This document shows, in pieces, positions 47,801-56,972 of a DNA stretch of 64,000 nucleotides; within the stretch, counting starts at the first letter, position 1, and the number at the start of each line of letters is the position of its first letter. The translations under genes were made by a program, and so were the position numbers. The stretch comes from Siderastrea siderea (Eukaryota > Cnidaria > Anthozoa > Scleractinia > Rhizangiidae), in the NCBI GenBank assembly GCA_964030785.1, contig OZ034971.1, positions 13,760,679 through 13,824,678 on the forward strand, given 5' to 3'. The notes below the pieces were generated by a model that had not been told where the DNA came from, did no database searches, and saw only the letters and a program-made list of their open reading frames with translations.

Positions 47801-50800
47801 TCTCTCTCTTCTAAATTTTCCGTCGTGTTTTATGTAAATATAATACATGGTTTTGCCTTCTTTATATGTTAGATAATTTTTGCATTTGACGTGTTATAAA
47901 GCTTGACTTGTGCAAGATTGACAAGAGTAATAAAAAGTTGTTGGAACTAAGAAGCAGGTCTACGAAAGAACAAAAGAAGCTGCACGATACAGTCAGAAAG
48001 AAAGCGAAGGATCAGGATGAAACTCAAACGGTAAGAGTGACACAACTCAATAAGCTCAAAAATAGACAAAATTGCTTCACTAACTGGTGAGAATTACAAG
48101 GAATTTGATTGGATGATCATGTAATGGATATATTTCTGTTCGCTCATTCGACTCAAAGTTTACTGATTTTACTGGTTACCTGAAAGTTGAGCTATCGGTA
48201 GTAGATGGAATAATTTTGTTGTCACAAAAACTGCGAACAGTTGCACTGAAACTCAAAGCTAAATGTACGTACTAACATATGCATTTTTTTCGTCCGTCAA
48301 ATCCGTATGCTTTTTCTTTTGCCACCAACGTTAAAGCAGAGACCCACTACCTGATTTTATGTTTCATTGAGCATCAACTTTGTAGAGGAAAAGAAAAACT
48401 ATACGGAAGTAGCCTAGATAATAGCCGATTTCAATAATTCGTTGAAAAACGCATAACGAGGAAAAACGTTTTGCAATTGCAATTCAATAAACCGAAGATA
48501 AAGAGAAAGAACAACCAGTATAAATACGTGATAGCTAGTTACCTTTATGTCTGACAGAGAAATTTCATCTTTCTACACAAAACTGACTCGGACGTAAAGG
48601 ACAGCACTACAAAGATAGAAACCTCTGAAAATCTTGGAAATATCATCAGATATTACAAAAAGGTCATAGACCACCTTCGAGAAGAGGGAGACAGGTGGAT
48701 TGAAGGAAGGGCGTACGGTAATCTTGGCAACGCTTATCACAGTCTCGGAGATTTCAAGAAAGCCATAGACTACCATGAACGTCACCTAAAAATTGCAAAA
48801 GAAGTGGGAGACAGGTCAGGAGAAGGAAAGGCGTATGGTAATCTTGGCAACGCTTATCACAGTCTCGGAGATTTCAAGAAAGCCATAGACTACCATGAAC
48901 GTCACCTAAAAATTGCAAAAGAAGTGGGAGACAGGTCAGGAGAGGGCAAGGCGTATGCAAATCTTGGCAACTCTTATGACAGTCTTGGAGATTTCAAGAA
49001 AGCCATAGACTACCATGAACGTCACCTAAAAATTGCAAACGAAGTAGGAGACAGGTCAGGAGAGGGCAAGGCGTATGCAAATCTTGGCAACGCTTATCAC
49101 AGTCTCGGAGATTTCAAGAAAGCCATAGACTACCATGAACGTGACCTAAATATTGCAAAAGAAGTGGGAGACAGGTCAGGAGAATATATGACGTATGGCA
49201 ATCTCGGCAATGCTTATCACAGTCTCGGAGATTTCAAGAAAGCCATAGACTACCATAAAAGTTGCTTAAAAATTGCAAACGAAGTGGGAGACAGGTCAGG
49301 AGAGGGAAAGGCGTATGCTAATCTTGGCAACTCTTATAACAGTCTCGGAGATTTCAAGAAAGCCATAGACTACCATGAACGTCGCCTAAAAATTGCAAAA
49401 GATGTGGGAGACAGGTCAGGAGAGGGCAAGGCGTATGCAAATCTTGGCATCGCTTATCACAGTCTCGGAGATTTCAAGAAAGCCGTAGACTACCATGAAC
49501 GTGACCTAAAAATTGCAAAAGAAGTGGGAGACAGGTCAGGAGAGGGAATGGCGTATGCAAATCTTGGCATCGCTTATCACAGTCTCGGAGATTTCAAGAA
49601 AGCCATAGACTACCATAAAAGTTGCTTAAAAATTGCAAACCAAGTGGGAGACAGGTCAGGAGAGGGAAAGGCGTATGCAAATCTTGGCATCGCTTATCAC
49701 AGTCTCGGAGATTTCAAGAAAGCCGTAGACTACCATGAACGTGACCTAAAAATTGCAAAAGAAGTGGGAGACAGGTCAGGAGAGGGAAAGGCGTATGCAA
49801 ATCTTGGCATCGCTTATCACAGTCTCGGAGATTTCAAGAAAGCCATAGACTACCATAAAAGTTGCTTAAAAATTGCAAACGAAGTGGGAGACAGATCAGG
49901 AGAGGGAAAGGCGTATGCTAATCTTGGCGACGCTTATCGCAGTCTCGGAGATTTCAAGAAAGCCACAGACTACCATGAACGACACCTAAAAATTGCAAAA
50001 GAAGTGGGAGACAGGTCAGGAGAGGGAAAGGCGTATGGTAATCTTGGCGACGCTTATCGCAGTCTCGGAGAGTTCAAGAAAGCCATAGACTACCATGAAC
50101 GTCACCTAAAAATTGCAAAAGAAGTGGGAGACAGGTCAGGAGAGGGAAAGGCGTATGCAAATCTTGGCATCGCTTATCACAGTCTCGGAGATTTCAAGAA
50201 AGCCATAGACTACAATGAACGTGACCTACAAATTGCAAAAGGAGTTGGGGACGACGTTGGCATTGCTAGTGCGTTTCATAACCTTGGTATTGGCTTTCAA
50301 TATCTGGGCTCTTTTCACGAGGCTGTCCACTGTTATCATCACTGTGTAGCAAAGTTTAATGACGTTAGGCGTCGTCTTGAGTTTAATGATAAGTTTAAGA
50401 TAAGCTTGCGCAATATGCACCAGGTGGCATACGTTAGTTTATGGCGTTTGTTAGTAAAACAAGGCAAGGTTTTAGAGGGGTTGTTTTCTGCTGAACAAGC
50501 ACGTGCACAGGCTCTGAAGGATCTTATGGAGTTGAAGTATTCCCCTGTAAAAGACCAAGCGGGGTCAGGAACAGAGATCGCTACTATACATGCCATATTA
50601 AGTTTCCTTCCGTCAAATACAGTTTTCGTAGCGATAGGAGAGCAAGAAGTAATTTTCTGGGCTTGCCAGAAAGGAAATAATATTCAGTTAAGAAGAAAAC
50701 AGATCAGCAATGATTATAATGCCTACACTTTTCTTCAGTCCTTAATGGAGGCTACCTGCCAGGAAATTGGTACAAGAAGTGGTATCAAATGCGAAGATCG

Positions 50801-51755
50801 TTCCCTGGTTATGGCAAGAGACGAAGAACTTGCATATGAGAGATCTCCTTCAGATGAGGGACAAAACCAGTCCTTAATATTTAACAAAGGTGCTTTAAGT
50901 ACATGGTTTGATACTATCATAGAACCTCTCCAAGACGTGTTGCTTGACAGCGAACTTGTATTTGTCCCCGAGGGTCCAGTGTGTCTAGCTCCCTTTGCTG
51001 CATTCATGGACTCGAATTCACAGTACCTTTGTGAGTCTTTTAGAATCCGAGTGATTCCCTCCCTGACCAGTTTAAAGTTGATCGCGGAATGTCCAGCCGA
51101 TTATCACAGCAACACTGGCGCGCTTCTTGTGGGTGATCCGTGGATACAAGATGTTACTTATCAAGGGGTAAAGTTACAGCAACTGCCATTCGCCAGAAAA
51201 GAAGTACAGATGATTGGACGAATACTTCATACTGTGCCCCTCATTGGAACAGCGGCAACAAAGGATGAAGTGTTGAAACAAGTCTCATCAGTTGGCTTGG
51301 TACACATTGCAGCACATGGGCGGATGGAAACAGGAGAAATTGCCTTGGCACCAAACCCAGCACCTGCATCTGAGGTACCTGGTGAGGAAGACTTCATCTT
51401 AACAATGACAGATGTGTTAAATGTTCAGATAAGAGCAAGACTGGTTGTGTTGAGCTGTTGTCATAGTGCTCGTGGGGAGATTAAGGCTGAGGGTGTGGTT
51501 GGCATAGCACGGGCATTTTTGGGTGCTGGTGTTCGGTCTGTTTTGGTGTCACTGTGGGCGATTGATGATGAAGCCACATTGGAGTTCATGAAAGTTTTCT
51601 ACCTTCACCTAGTGAAAGGAAAAAGTGCGAGTGAATCTCTGAACCAAGCCATGAAATGCATGAGAGTATCTGACCAGTTTAGTGCAGTGAAGTATTGGGC
51701 TCCGTTTGTACTTATTGGTGATGACGTCACACTGGAGTTTGGTGAACACGAATAA
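32198..51755 (+). CDS. TPR-CHAT gene B (TTC28-like, with TTC4-like N-terminus), six exons
   Basis: Paralog of gene A with the same structure: exons 32198-32288, 32781-32942, 33063-33140, 33687-33754, 47917-48030 and 48558-51755, again 1,236 residues with identical exon lengths and phases. Intron 4 is 14.2 kb because it hosts a ~9.3 kb transposon and other insertions; whether it is spliced efficiently is unknown. The first in-frame ATG of gene A's long exon is ATA here and a simple ORF search starts only at GTG 48,804, so the upstream exons are needed to supply a start codon. No stop or frameshift was found in any exon, which argues that both copies remain functional. Confidence 0.75.
34579..34864. 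mobile_element. Short insertion flanked by 17-bp direct repeats
   Basis: TTTAAACATTATGTCAT occurs exactly at 34,579-34,595 and 34,848-34,864, enclosing 252 bases. The pattern fits target-primed retroposition of a SINE or truncated LINE, but the insert shows no poly-A end, A/B boxes or coding sequence, so its class is unknown. Confidence 0.4.
35021..35092. repeat. Near-perfect 72-bp palindrome
   Basis: Two 36-base arms with only two mismatches meet without a spacer at GAGCC|GGCTC. The arm contains CGAGCCGCTAGTGTAGTGAG. To the left, part of the arm recurs as direct repeats interleaved with GACGCGCGTGT. It could extrude a cruciform. Confidence 0.8.
35340..36301. repeat. Left terminal inverted repeat of the large element
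   Basis: Pairs with 43,650-44,637. On its minus strand, pointing outward, it holds ATG (36,168-36,170) followed by an open 65-base segment ending at a CAG|GTAGGC donor (36,106), mirrored in the right repeat. Inner pairing stops near 36,304, where a MITE begins. Confidence 0.75.
36302..36539. mobile_element. 238-bp MITE nested at the inner edge of the left inverted repeat
   Basis: Ends are GGGGACGTTCCATTTTTTAT and, in reverse complement, GGGGTCGTTCCATTTTTTAC. The interior has internal repeats of GCCGCCAAAAAATGAAC. No convincing target duplication was found. It is absent from the right inverted repeat and therefore inserted later, or marks the repeat's inner limit. Confidence 0.55.
36540..37869. 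other. Transposon interior left of the DDE gene, no gene seen
   Basis: AT-rich sequence with a G-run at about 37,562-37,580. No open frame with recognisable content. It lies on the 3' side of the minus-strand gene and may include its 3' UTR and the spacer to the left inverted repeat. Confidence 0.4.
37870..38478 (-). pseudogene. C-terminal exon: C2H2 finger and helical SEKQ-type domain
   Basis: Open for about 200 codons after the acceptor at 38,479-38,480. An acidic Ser-rich stretch is followed by one C2H2 finger ([20 protein letters not shown], His-x4-His after it) and then by [16 protein letters not shown] and [19 protein letters not shown]. The last part recurs at the C-terminus of this cnidarian family and resembles a small DNA-binding helical domain. 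It is the best preserved exon of the element's gene; the stop is TAA or equivalent at 37,870. Confidence 0.65.
38951..39807 (-). pseudogene. DDE/RNase H-like catalytic core, one frameshift
   Basis: Starts at acceptor TTTTTCCTAG (39,808) and ends at donor GTATTC (38,950). In order it contains [12 protein letters not shown] (first candidate Asp), a single frame change near 39,575, [28 protein letters not shown] (second Asp) and [19 protein letters not shown] (third acidic cluster). The spacing and order of acidic motifs fit an RNase H-fold transposase. The catalytic assignment is inference from motif layout, not alignment. Confidence 0.6.
39885..39972. repeat. Trinucleotide microsatellite (AAT/GAC/GAT)
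   Basis: Compound simple repeat with AATAATAAT, GACGACGACGACGA and GATGATGATGAT, lying in an intron of the element's gene. A related ATCATT repeat lies at about 38,912-38,937. Confidence 0.8.
40101..40238 (-). pseudogene. Cys/His-cluster exon preceding the DDE-like core
   Basis: A 46-codon, phase 0 exon bounded by TTTTCCAG and GTGCAT. The Cys and His pattern is Cys-x5-His-Cys, then [18 protein letters not shown], suggesting a zinc-binding element directly before the catalytic core. It joins in frame to the upstream exon ending GDYK (40,315) and to the core exon at 39,807. Confidence 0.55.
41896..42155. repeat. Imperfect GAAC/GAAT tetranucleotide repeat
   Basis: About 260 bases of interrupted GAACGAACGAAC and GAATGAAT units in an intron of the transposon gene. 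Low complexity; no coding content. Confidence 0.85.
42754..43649. other. Leader region of the transposon gene
   Basis: Lies between the minus-strand ATG at 42,753 and the right inverted repeat, so it probably holds the element's promoter. No open frame is convincing and no specific promoter motif is claimed. Confidence 0.35.
43650..44637. repeat. Right terminal inverted repeat of the large element
   Basis: Reverse-complement partner of 35,340-36,301. On the plus strand, pointing outward, ATG 43,778 opens a 65-base segment ending TAG|GTAGGC (43,842), the mirror of the left repeat. Farther out an open frame (43,921-44,178) includes two hydrophobic stretches ([14 protein letters not shown] and [15 protein letters not shown]). 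The left copy of this frame has lost its reading frame, so coding function is doubtful. Confidence 0.75.
44938..44980 (-). ncRNA. Candidate minimal hammerhead ribozyme, copy B
   Basis: The minus-strand core CTGACGA, stem-loop GGGC-TAAC-GCTC and GAAACGTC are identical to copy A, including the GCT/AGC stem I. Flanking sequence has drifted more than the core. See copy A for the structural reasoning. Confidence 0.5.
45581..45816. mobile_element. 236-bp MITE (TTAA target), intron 4 of gene B
   Basis: Begins AGGAGCTACGTCACGG and ends CCGTGACATAGCTCCT, flanked by TTAA on both sides (45,577-45,580 and 45,817-45,820). Copy A at 5,774-5,782 has the empty site CCTTAATAAGC. It therefore inserted after the duplication; the TTAA target is of piggyBac type. 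Confidence 0.8.
47917..48030 (+). CDS. Exon 5 of gene B: charged linker
   Basis: Thirty-eight codons ([20 protein letters not shown] and onward) in phase 0, followed by the consensus donor GTAAGA. The acceptor TTGTGCAAG is shared with gene A. It joins residue 133 of the TTC4-like module to the exon 6 TPR array. Confidence 0.75.
48558..51755 (+). CDS. Exon 6 of gene B: 14 TPRs plus CHAT domain
   Basis: Starts after CTTTATGTCTGACAG and is 3,198 bases long, exactly as in gene A. The frame is open upstream of GTG 48,804, adding 82 residues that include the first TPR. Fourteen 40-residue TPRs follow the pattern [20 protein letters not shown]. Units 7-8 and 9-10 repeat as a nearly identical 240-base pair (49,441-49,680 and 49,681-49,920). 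The CHAT domain keeps HIAAHG (His1091, codon 51,315) and [11 protein letters not shown] (Cys1139, codon 51,459). No CHAT-region indels separate the two copies. A clan CD protease role is inferred from the dyad. Confidence 0.88.
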   Translation, partial: RNFIFLHKTDSDVKDSTTKIETSENLGNIIRYYKKVIDHLREEGDRWIEGRAYGNLGNAYHSLGDFKKAIDYHERHLKIAKEVGDRSGEGKAYGNLGNAYHSLGDFKKAIDYHERHLKIAKEVGDRSGEGKAYANLGNSYDSLGDFKKAIDYHERHLKIANEVGDRSGEGKAYANLGNAYHSLGDFKKAIDYHERDLNIAKEVGDRSGEYMTYGNLGNAYHSLGDFKKAIDYHKSCLKIANEVGDRSGEGKAYANLGNSYNSLGDFKKAIDYHERRLKIAKDVGDRSGEGKAYANLGIAYHSLGDFKKAVDYHERDLKIAKEVGDRSGEGMAYANLGIAYHSLGDFKKAIDYHKSCLKIANQVGDRSGEGKAYANLGIAYHSLGDFKKAVDYHERDLKIAKEVGDRSGEGKAYANLGIAYHSLGDFKKAIDYHKSCLKIANEVGDRSGEGKAYANLGDAYRSLGDFKKATDYHERHLKIAKEVGDRSGEGKAYGNLGDAYRSLGEFKKAIDYHERHLKIAKEVGDRSGEGKAYANLGIAYHSLGDFKKAIDYNERDLQIAKGVGDDVGIASAFHNLGIGFQYLGSFHEAVHCYHHCVAKFNDVRRRLEFNDKFKISLRNMHQVAYVSLWRLLVKQGKVLEGLFSAEQARAQALKDLMELKYSPVKDQAGSGTEIATIHAILSFLPSNTVFVAIGEQEVIFWACQKGNNIQLRRKQISNDYNAYTFLQSLMEATCQEIGTRSGIKCEDRSLVMARDEELAYERSPSDEGQNQSLIFNKGALSTWFDTIIEPLQDVLLDSELVFVPEGPVCLAPFAAFMDSNSQYLCESFRIRVIPSLTSLKLIAECPADYHSNTGALLVGDPWIQDVTYQGVKLQQLPFARKEVQMIGRILHTVPLIGTAATKDEVLKQVSSVGLVHIAAHGRMETGEIALAPNPAPASEVPGEEDFILTMTDVLNVQIRARLVVLSCCHSARGEIKAEGVVGIARAFLGAGVRSVLVSLWAIDDEATLEFMKVFYLHLVKGKSASESLNQAMKCMRVSDQFSAVKYWAPFVLIGDDVTLEFGEHE

Positions 51756-52251
51756 TAGGATCGCATCGTAAGTAGAGCCATGTCAGGAGTTATTGAAGTC
51801 CATGGCCCGGATATTCAAAGCAGTATTAGGCTAATCCAGGTTTAGTATCAACTGATTCTTGAATGCTATTAAAAAGAGAAAGATAAAACAAATCTTGACA
51901 AACTCTTACCCCTGGATTAGCGCCAATCAACTTTTGAACATCCCGGCCCAGAAAGTTCGCTCCTCAGACGAGCGTTTTTTCTCCTCTTAATCAGCGTCAT
52001 CAATGTTTAGAGTACTAAAACATAGTAAGGATAAGAACGCGTTGTGAAATAAGTTGCATAGAACTTTTAATTGTATGAATATAACTTACCGTGCGAATGG
52101 CGAAATTATTGCGAAGCAAGTTCGTACCATGCTGCTTGTGTAGCAATATGTCTTCCGGCGTTGTCTAGCACGTCAAGCCTTTGCATTTAGTATTTTGGAA
52201 TGACAAGCATTGCCTTGTATTTTAGGTATTTTGTGTTTTGAATGAAATAAA
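51756..52251 (+). terminator. 3' UTR and polyadenylation signal of gene B
   Basis: AATAAA at 52,246-52,251 lies about 490 bases after the stop, in the position matching the double signal of gene A, and is followed by the shared CTTGACTTGA. The UTR is about 190 bases shorter than that of A through deletions. Confidence 0.6.
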
Positions 52252-54257
52252 ATACTTGACTTGAATTTGACAACATATTGATGACAACTGATGGCGTCAA
52301 AACTTGCCATTAGCAGGCTGAAGGCCTGATGTTTGTTTTGTGAAATTAAAAACGTCAAAAAAATTTCACTATAACATCATTTTGCAATGTGGAGAGCTTG
52401 AGGACACTGGCAAATTTTCTCTCTATTTGATAACTGAAAGAAGTTTTCAAGTGCTGTTGAAACTTGCCTTTTATGTTGTTCTTTTAGCTACAAAACAAGG
52501 AACTGTGATTTAGTGAAGACGCGTGAATATCACACAAACTCCTCACAAGATGGATATTTCTTCTTGCTAGACAGGGGAATCTTTTGGAATCTTAACCTTC
52601 CATGATCTTTGAGACCATGATGGGTTTGGACCAGTTATCAGTGAAAAGAAGTCTGCCCAACAGATTTGTTCAATTTAATGTAGCGCTCCTAATTATGACG
52701 ACGGATTTATGATTTATCAGTCCTACATCATTTTATTTCCGTGTTTCTAACACTCAAATGCGTGCTGGTTTAAGGGACTTGGCTCTTCTCACTTTCGATT
52801 TGTATTTGCGGTTTACACGTGGACATACAGTTAGCTAGCTCGAAAAAAACGATTTGAAGACATGAGTTTGAATTTCGCAGGTTTGCAGGCATTAGTAATA
52901 TATGTATTGGTCATGCACGTTGTGATAATTTGTACAAACTTGTAACCCAAATGTTTTGCTGGAAACGTTATTTGTTAACGTCCCTTCGTTTAGGCGATAA
53001 CAAAAGCAAAACATCAAAAATTAGTGAAAGTTAAATTTAAGCTATTGTATTTTTCGCTTTTGACTTAGCAAGGGAAGGCCCCTTTTATAGTGCGCCTTCG
53101 AATTTAAGCTGGTAATAAGACGTATTTTTCACATAAGGGAATTACTGTTATTTTTAGTAAGATATTGATACCGCAATTCGATTTATTCAACATTTTTGCA
53201 TAGAACTGTAAAGGACAGTTGTTGATAGAACACACAGTGACTTTTAGCAAAGCGTTGAATTTAAAACTTTCATGATTATCGAAACAAGTTATGGAAAAAT
53301 GTAACTTTGGTTCCTTTTTGGAAGTTTGTACAGTGTTTCGTTGAATTTACTAATTGTGTAGACCTATATTAAACAATTTGGAAGTACCTGTAAAAAGTTC
53401 AGTTGATGATACAAAAAGTAAGTAGTCATGTTTTAGAATGAATAAATAGTGACAAAACTTACCGATGATTAAAATGGTTACAATTGTTCAGTGCTGTTAC
53501 TGCAGTCTAAGTTAGTTAAGACGATGGTATAATAGCCCTTTTCACAGTTCACTTTTCTCATTTGCATTACAATGTGTTTGAACGTGGATGTGAGGCAATT
53601 TCGGGCAATTTTGCAGTTTCTGCCCGAAATTGCCTCACATCCACGTTTAAATACATTGTAATGCAAATGAGGAAAGTTAGCTGTGAAAAGGGCTATTGTT
53701 TTATGCTCCAAAGAACAAGGTACTTTAGCCCTAAATTCATTGGTGGATAAACATTGTTTACTATAGGTTGTTTAGTGATCTTTCAGTTTCAATAAAGGCG
53801 GAGTTATTTACTGTAATTTAGCGTGCAGATAATTCTTTTCGTACTTTCAAGTTGCTAGACAATTCCAATTATAATACTTAATTGTTTTTTAGGAAAGGCA
53901 GCAAGTTGTGAGAGACGTATGAATTATACACGAGACGAAAAATTGGGTTTATTTAATTTTGCTGGGAGCTTATTTCACAGATGCTTATGTCACATTCAAT
54001 GTCTAAATGTTGAGTAAAATGTTAAATGCCGCATTTGCACCATTGTTTGCACTCAGAATGTCAATGTCGGGCAAAAGCGGACATTACCCACTCTCCCCAC
54101 TTTTACACCATGTTCAAATATTTAAAATTTGTATGAAATTACTTTTCTGCTCCAGACAAATTCGAGTAAGTCCAGTTTGAATTAGCGTCCAGTGATATGA
54201 CACAGACTATTTGATGAAACCTCATAACGGAGCTCCTTTGTAGCTGAAGGACCCTAA
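52252..54257 (+). other. Downstream flank of copy B, no gene
   Basis: Collinear with 13,309-15,920 of copy A but without A's 850-base insertion. It contains a 167-bp hairpin element found only in B (53,531-53,697). The two open frames across that hairpin are mirror images caused by the palindrome. Confidence 0.55.
53531..53697. mobile_element. 167-bp hairpin MITE, copy B only
   Basis: Arms of about 75 bases beginning AATAGCCCTTTTCACAG and ending CTGTGAAAAGGGCTATT surround a loop of roughly 13 bases. At the corresponding site in copy A (about 15,490-15,530) no such hairpin is found. The few arm mismatches suggest a fairly recent insertion. Confidence 0.7.
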
Positions 54258-54557
54258 AGGCCGATTTAGACGGTACGATTTTTCCTTACGACTGTAGTAT
54301 GCGACTTGCTCACGTCATCTCTACAACACCAATGGTGTCGTCTAAATCAGACGTACAACATCTTCACGACAGTCGCACACAACACGAAAAATGTCGTAAG
54401 ATTTTGAAACATGTTTTAAAACCCTGCGACAGTCGTAGCCACAGTCAAAATGTTAGAATGACGAGTTTTATACGATCTTTGCTTGACCGGAGCAGCGTGC
54501 GCTACAAACGTCGCATACGACAGTCGTAAGCAAAAGTCGTACCGTCTAAATCGGCCC
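54258..54557. mobile_element. 300-bp MITE with TAA target duplication (Harbinger-like)
   Basis: Inverted ends AGGCCGATTTAGACGGTACG and (reverse complement) GGGCCGATTTAGACGGTACG, paired for about 50 bases. TAA flanks both sides (54,255-54,257; 54,558-54,560). Copy A has the empty site ACCCTAAGAGC at 15,914-15,924. A 3-bp TAA target fits the PIF/Harbinger group. Confidence 0.8.
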
Positions 54558-54560
54558 TAA

Positions 54561-56887
54561 GAGCGCCATATAGTCATGAAATGTATCAAGAAAATGCGAG
54601 GCGATTTTGGCGGTACATAGGTGTCTACGTACGTACCCACCCCTCCCAAGGCAAAGGGTATAGGCCTTTATCGATTGTGCTAGTAAAAGTAGCATATTAT
54701 GCTACTAGCAGTGCCCGATTTTTTTTCAAATTATGCTCCAGAATTATGCTCGTTTTTGAAAATTATGCTACTTTTTCGTTAAGTATGCTTTTCAACAAAA
54801 ACTCAAAACAAGTCCAAAATTGTATATTATTGTTAATAAAGCATGGCATCTTCTTTATCTTGAGTTACACACTAGTTCTGATAAAACACAACTAACTACT
54901 GAACTTCATTCCAGGCTAGAAGCGGTGACTTAAGAGGCTCTGACTGTAAATATCGCGAATCGGTGGACAGGCTCAAAAAATCGAAAATCCTGATAACTTG
55001 CCAGAAAAACACTTTTGGGGAGCTATCTTCAAAAAGATTACTTAAGGACGTTCGCGCGAAAAACTTCTACGATACAGATTTTTTTCATACTTTGGCTACA
55101 GTCAGATAATGAGTTACCTATGTCAGAAATGGAAAAAAATTGGGGGGTCACCGACTTCGTTTTCGAAATAAAGCGCGTCAAAAAGTACCCCAATTTTGAC
55201 AAATCGGCCCTCGTAACTCGAGATGGCCTCAGTGCTTGTTAATTGAAAAATATTAAAAATGATTCGCTGTAGACCCACTTTCTTAGTCAAATTTTACTTA
55301 AGTGGGTCTGTTAAGTAAATAACTTGAACCGGTGTCATCCTTTTAGTTAAATTCAACCTCTAAGATCGACTTTAACGAACACCGTGCAGCTTCAATAATA
55401 GTAGAATTCGATGATGCGAGGGCAGAAAAGTTGAAAAAAATCAAACTTCTACAATACAGATTTTCTTTAATTTTTCACAAAACGTAGATTATCGACAAAG
55501 AAAGTGATCTATCAAAAGAAAATATGGGGTCACCGAAAACTTAAGAGAGTTAAACCCGTGCATAGATATTAAAGTGCCCACTAGCGCTATGTATCTCCAC
55601 ATTTCTTCAACAGCGCGCGCGCTTAATGCATGACGTGGGATGACATCACGAAGTGAATTGCGTGCGCAGTAAGGATGCGCAGAAACAATTGGCGCGAACG
55701 TCCTTAAGAGGGGATGTCCAGTGACATCGAGCGAGTGGCGGCACATGATGAAAAATAAAATTCCCTCATAAATTTTCCACGGATACCCTATGGTAATCTA
55801 AGAAACGTGGTGGAATTTTTTTCTTGAAAAAATTTTTTAAGCCCGAAAAAAAAATTTAACACGTTTACACCACACGTGTCTTGTAAACACGCGAAGTAAA
55901 CGTGTATCATACCTTCCCGTAAACTTCGCTCTGTTTGATTTGCACCCCAGAAAGCCCCCATTTTAAACGTGGAAGTTTGCTTCTGAAGTGTGTATGAAGT
56001 AACTGAGTCCTGTTTTAGATCTGTAAATTAATTTTCAAGGTCATGGCGAGCTGCTGAAAATCACTAAAATTCGCTTGCTTCGAATTCTCAATTTGGCACA
56101 GTTTTTCAAGAGAAAGTTTTACTCCCCGGTAAAACACCAAATCACTTGAAATTCAGAATTCTTGAAAGACGAAATACCATTCTAAAATCAGGTTTGAAAA
56201 TTAGTTTCGGGCTTTTTATCAGCGCCGAGTACAAACACTCTCAAAATCCCAATAATCACAACATTAACCTGTCAACCAGTACAAACAATAGGCTCGTGCC
56301 TCCGACCGAATAGCCAAAAACTTGGAATTTTTTCCTTGTTTCCTTTGGTATTTGGATGAAATGTACAGGATAAAGGTCATATCTAGCTCACCTTGAATAA
56401 GATTTTGTTTAAATGCCAGGTTTTGTCGAGTTTTAGGTGTACTGTCCAAGGGCCATCTTGACGCGTGGAATCGCCCGTTACCTCCTGTTATCTCTAGATT
56501 GACTTTCATCTAATGAACAACGATTCCGCCATCACATTCGCATCCCTTAACGAATGGCAAATGAATTTTCAAAATCTCCTAGTGTTAATTCCCTGAAGAA
56601 ACTAAATAACCTTGCAGTGATCTCCACGTTCATCTCAGAAACTGCACCGTTATTATGGTCTGATTTAACTAAATTTGTCTGTCACGCAACGGGGTCTGGT
56701 CAAGTCACAGGATAGGTTTTGGTGATGGGATTGCAAAAATGGGAAAAAAATCGAAAGATTAGGACGTCTGAAATAACTTCAGCTATGAAAGAAATTGTAC
56801 AAGATAGAAGGCGATGTAAATAGTGATGGCGTTTGTTGCAGCAACTCGACCGGAATAAGGGAATGACCGTTTCCCGTTTTCATCCCA
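54561..56887. other. Spacer between copy B and the LINE, no gene
   Basis: Apart from the TTAA-flanked element at 55,046-55,703, I see no gene. Open frames here (for example 54,581-54,895) have no recognisable content. Confidence 0.45.
55046..55703. mobile_element. 658-bp TTAA-flanked MITE (piggyBac-like)
   Basis: Inverted ends GGACGTTCGCGC and GCGCGAACGTCC sit directly inside TTAA at 55,042-55,045 and 55,704-55,707. The interior is non-coding, with CTTCTAC.ATACAGATTTT-type internal repeats (about 55,063 and 55,444). There is no paralogous empty site in the window to confirm the boundaries. Confidence 0.6.
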
Positions 56888-56972
56888 GATGTCAGACTAC
56901 CTCAACGGAAAAAGCATACGGCAGCATGGCGGCCGGACGGACTTTTCCGTAGTCCGTTTCTTTATCTTCCCG

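Larger units (their letters stand above)
44640..47916 (+). other. Right part of intron 4 of gene B, no gene
   Basis: Collinear with 4,760-8,779 of copy A: Penelope-like remnant with hammerhead motif (44,938-44,980), then single-copy intron sequence. It lacks the 416-bp MITE present in A but has its own 236-bp MITE (45,581-45,816). Short open frames such as 46,006-46,206 parallel 6,514-6,717 in A only as drifting non-coding sequence. Confidence 0.6.

Noticed and set aside
48804..48806. GTG as translation start of gene B
   Set aside because: The frame is open upstream to an acceptor shared with gene A, and N-terminal exons supply an ATG.
53478..53750. Small genes across the hairpin at 53.5 kb
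   Set aside because: The plus and minus frames encode nearly the same peptide because the DNA is palindromic; this is an insertion artefact.
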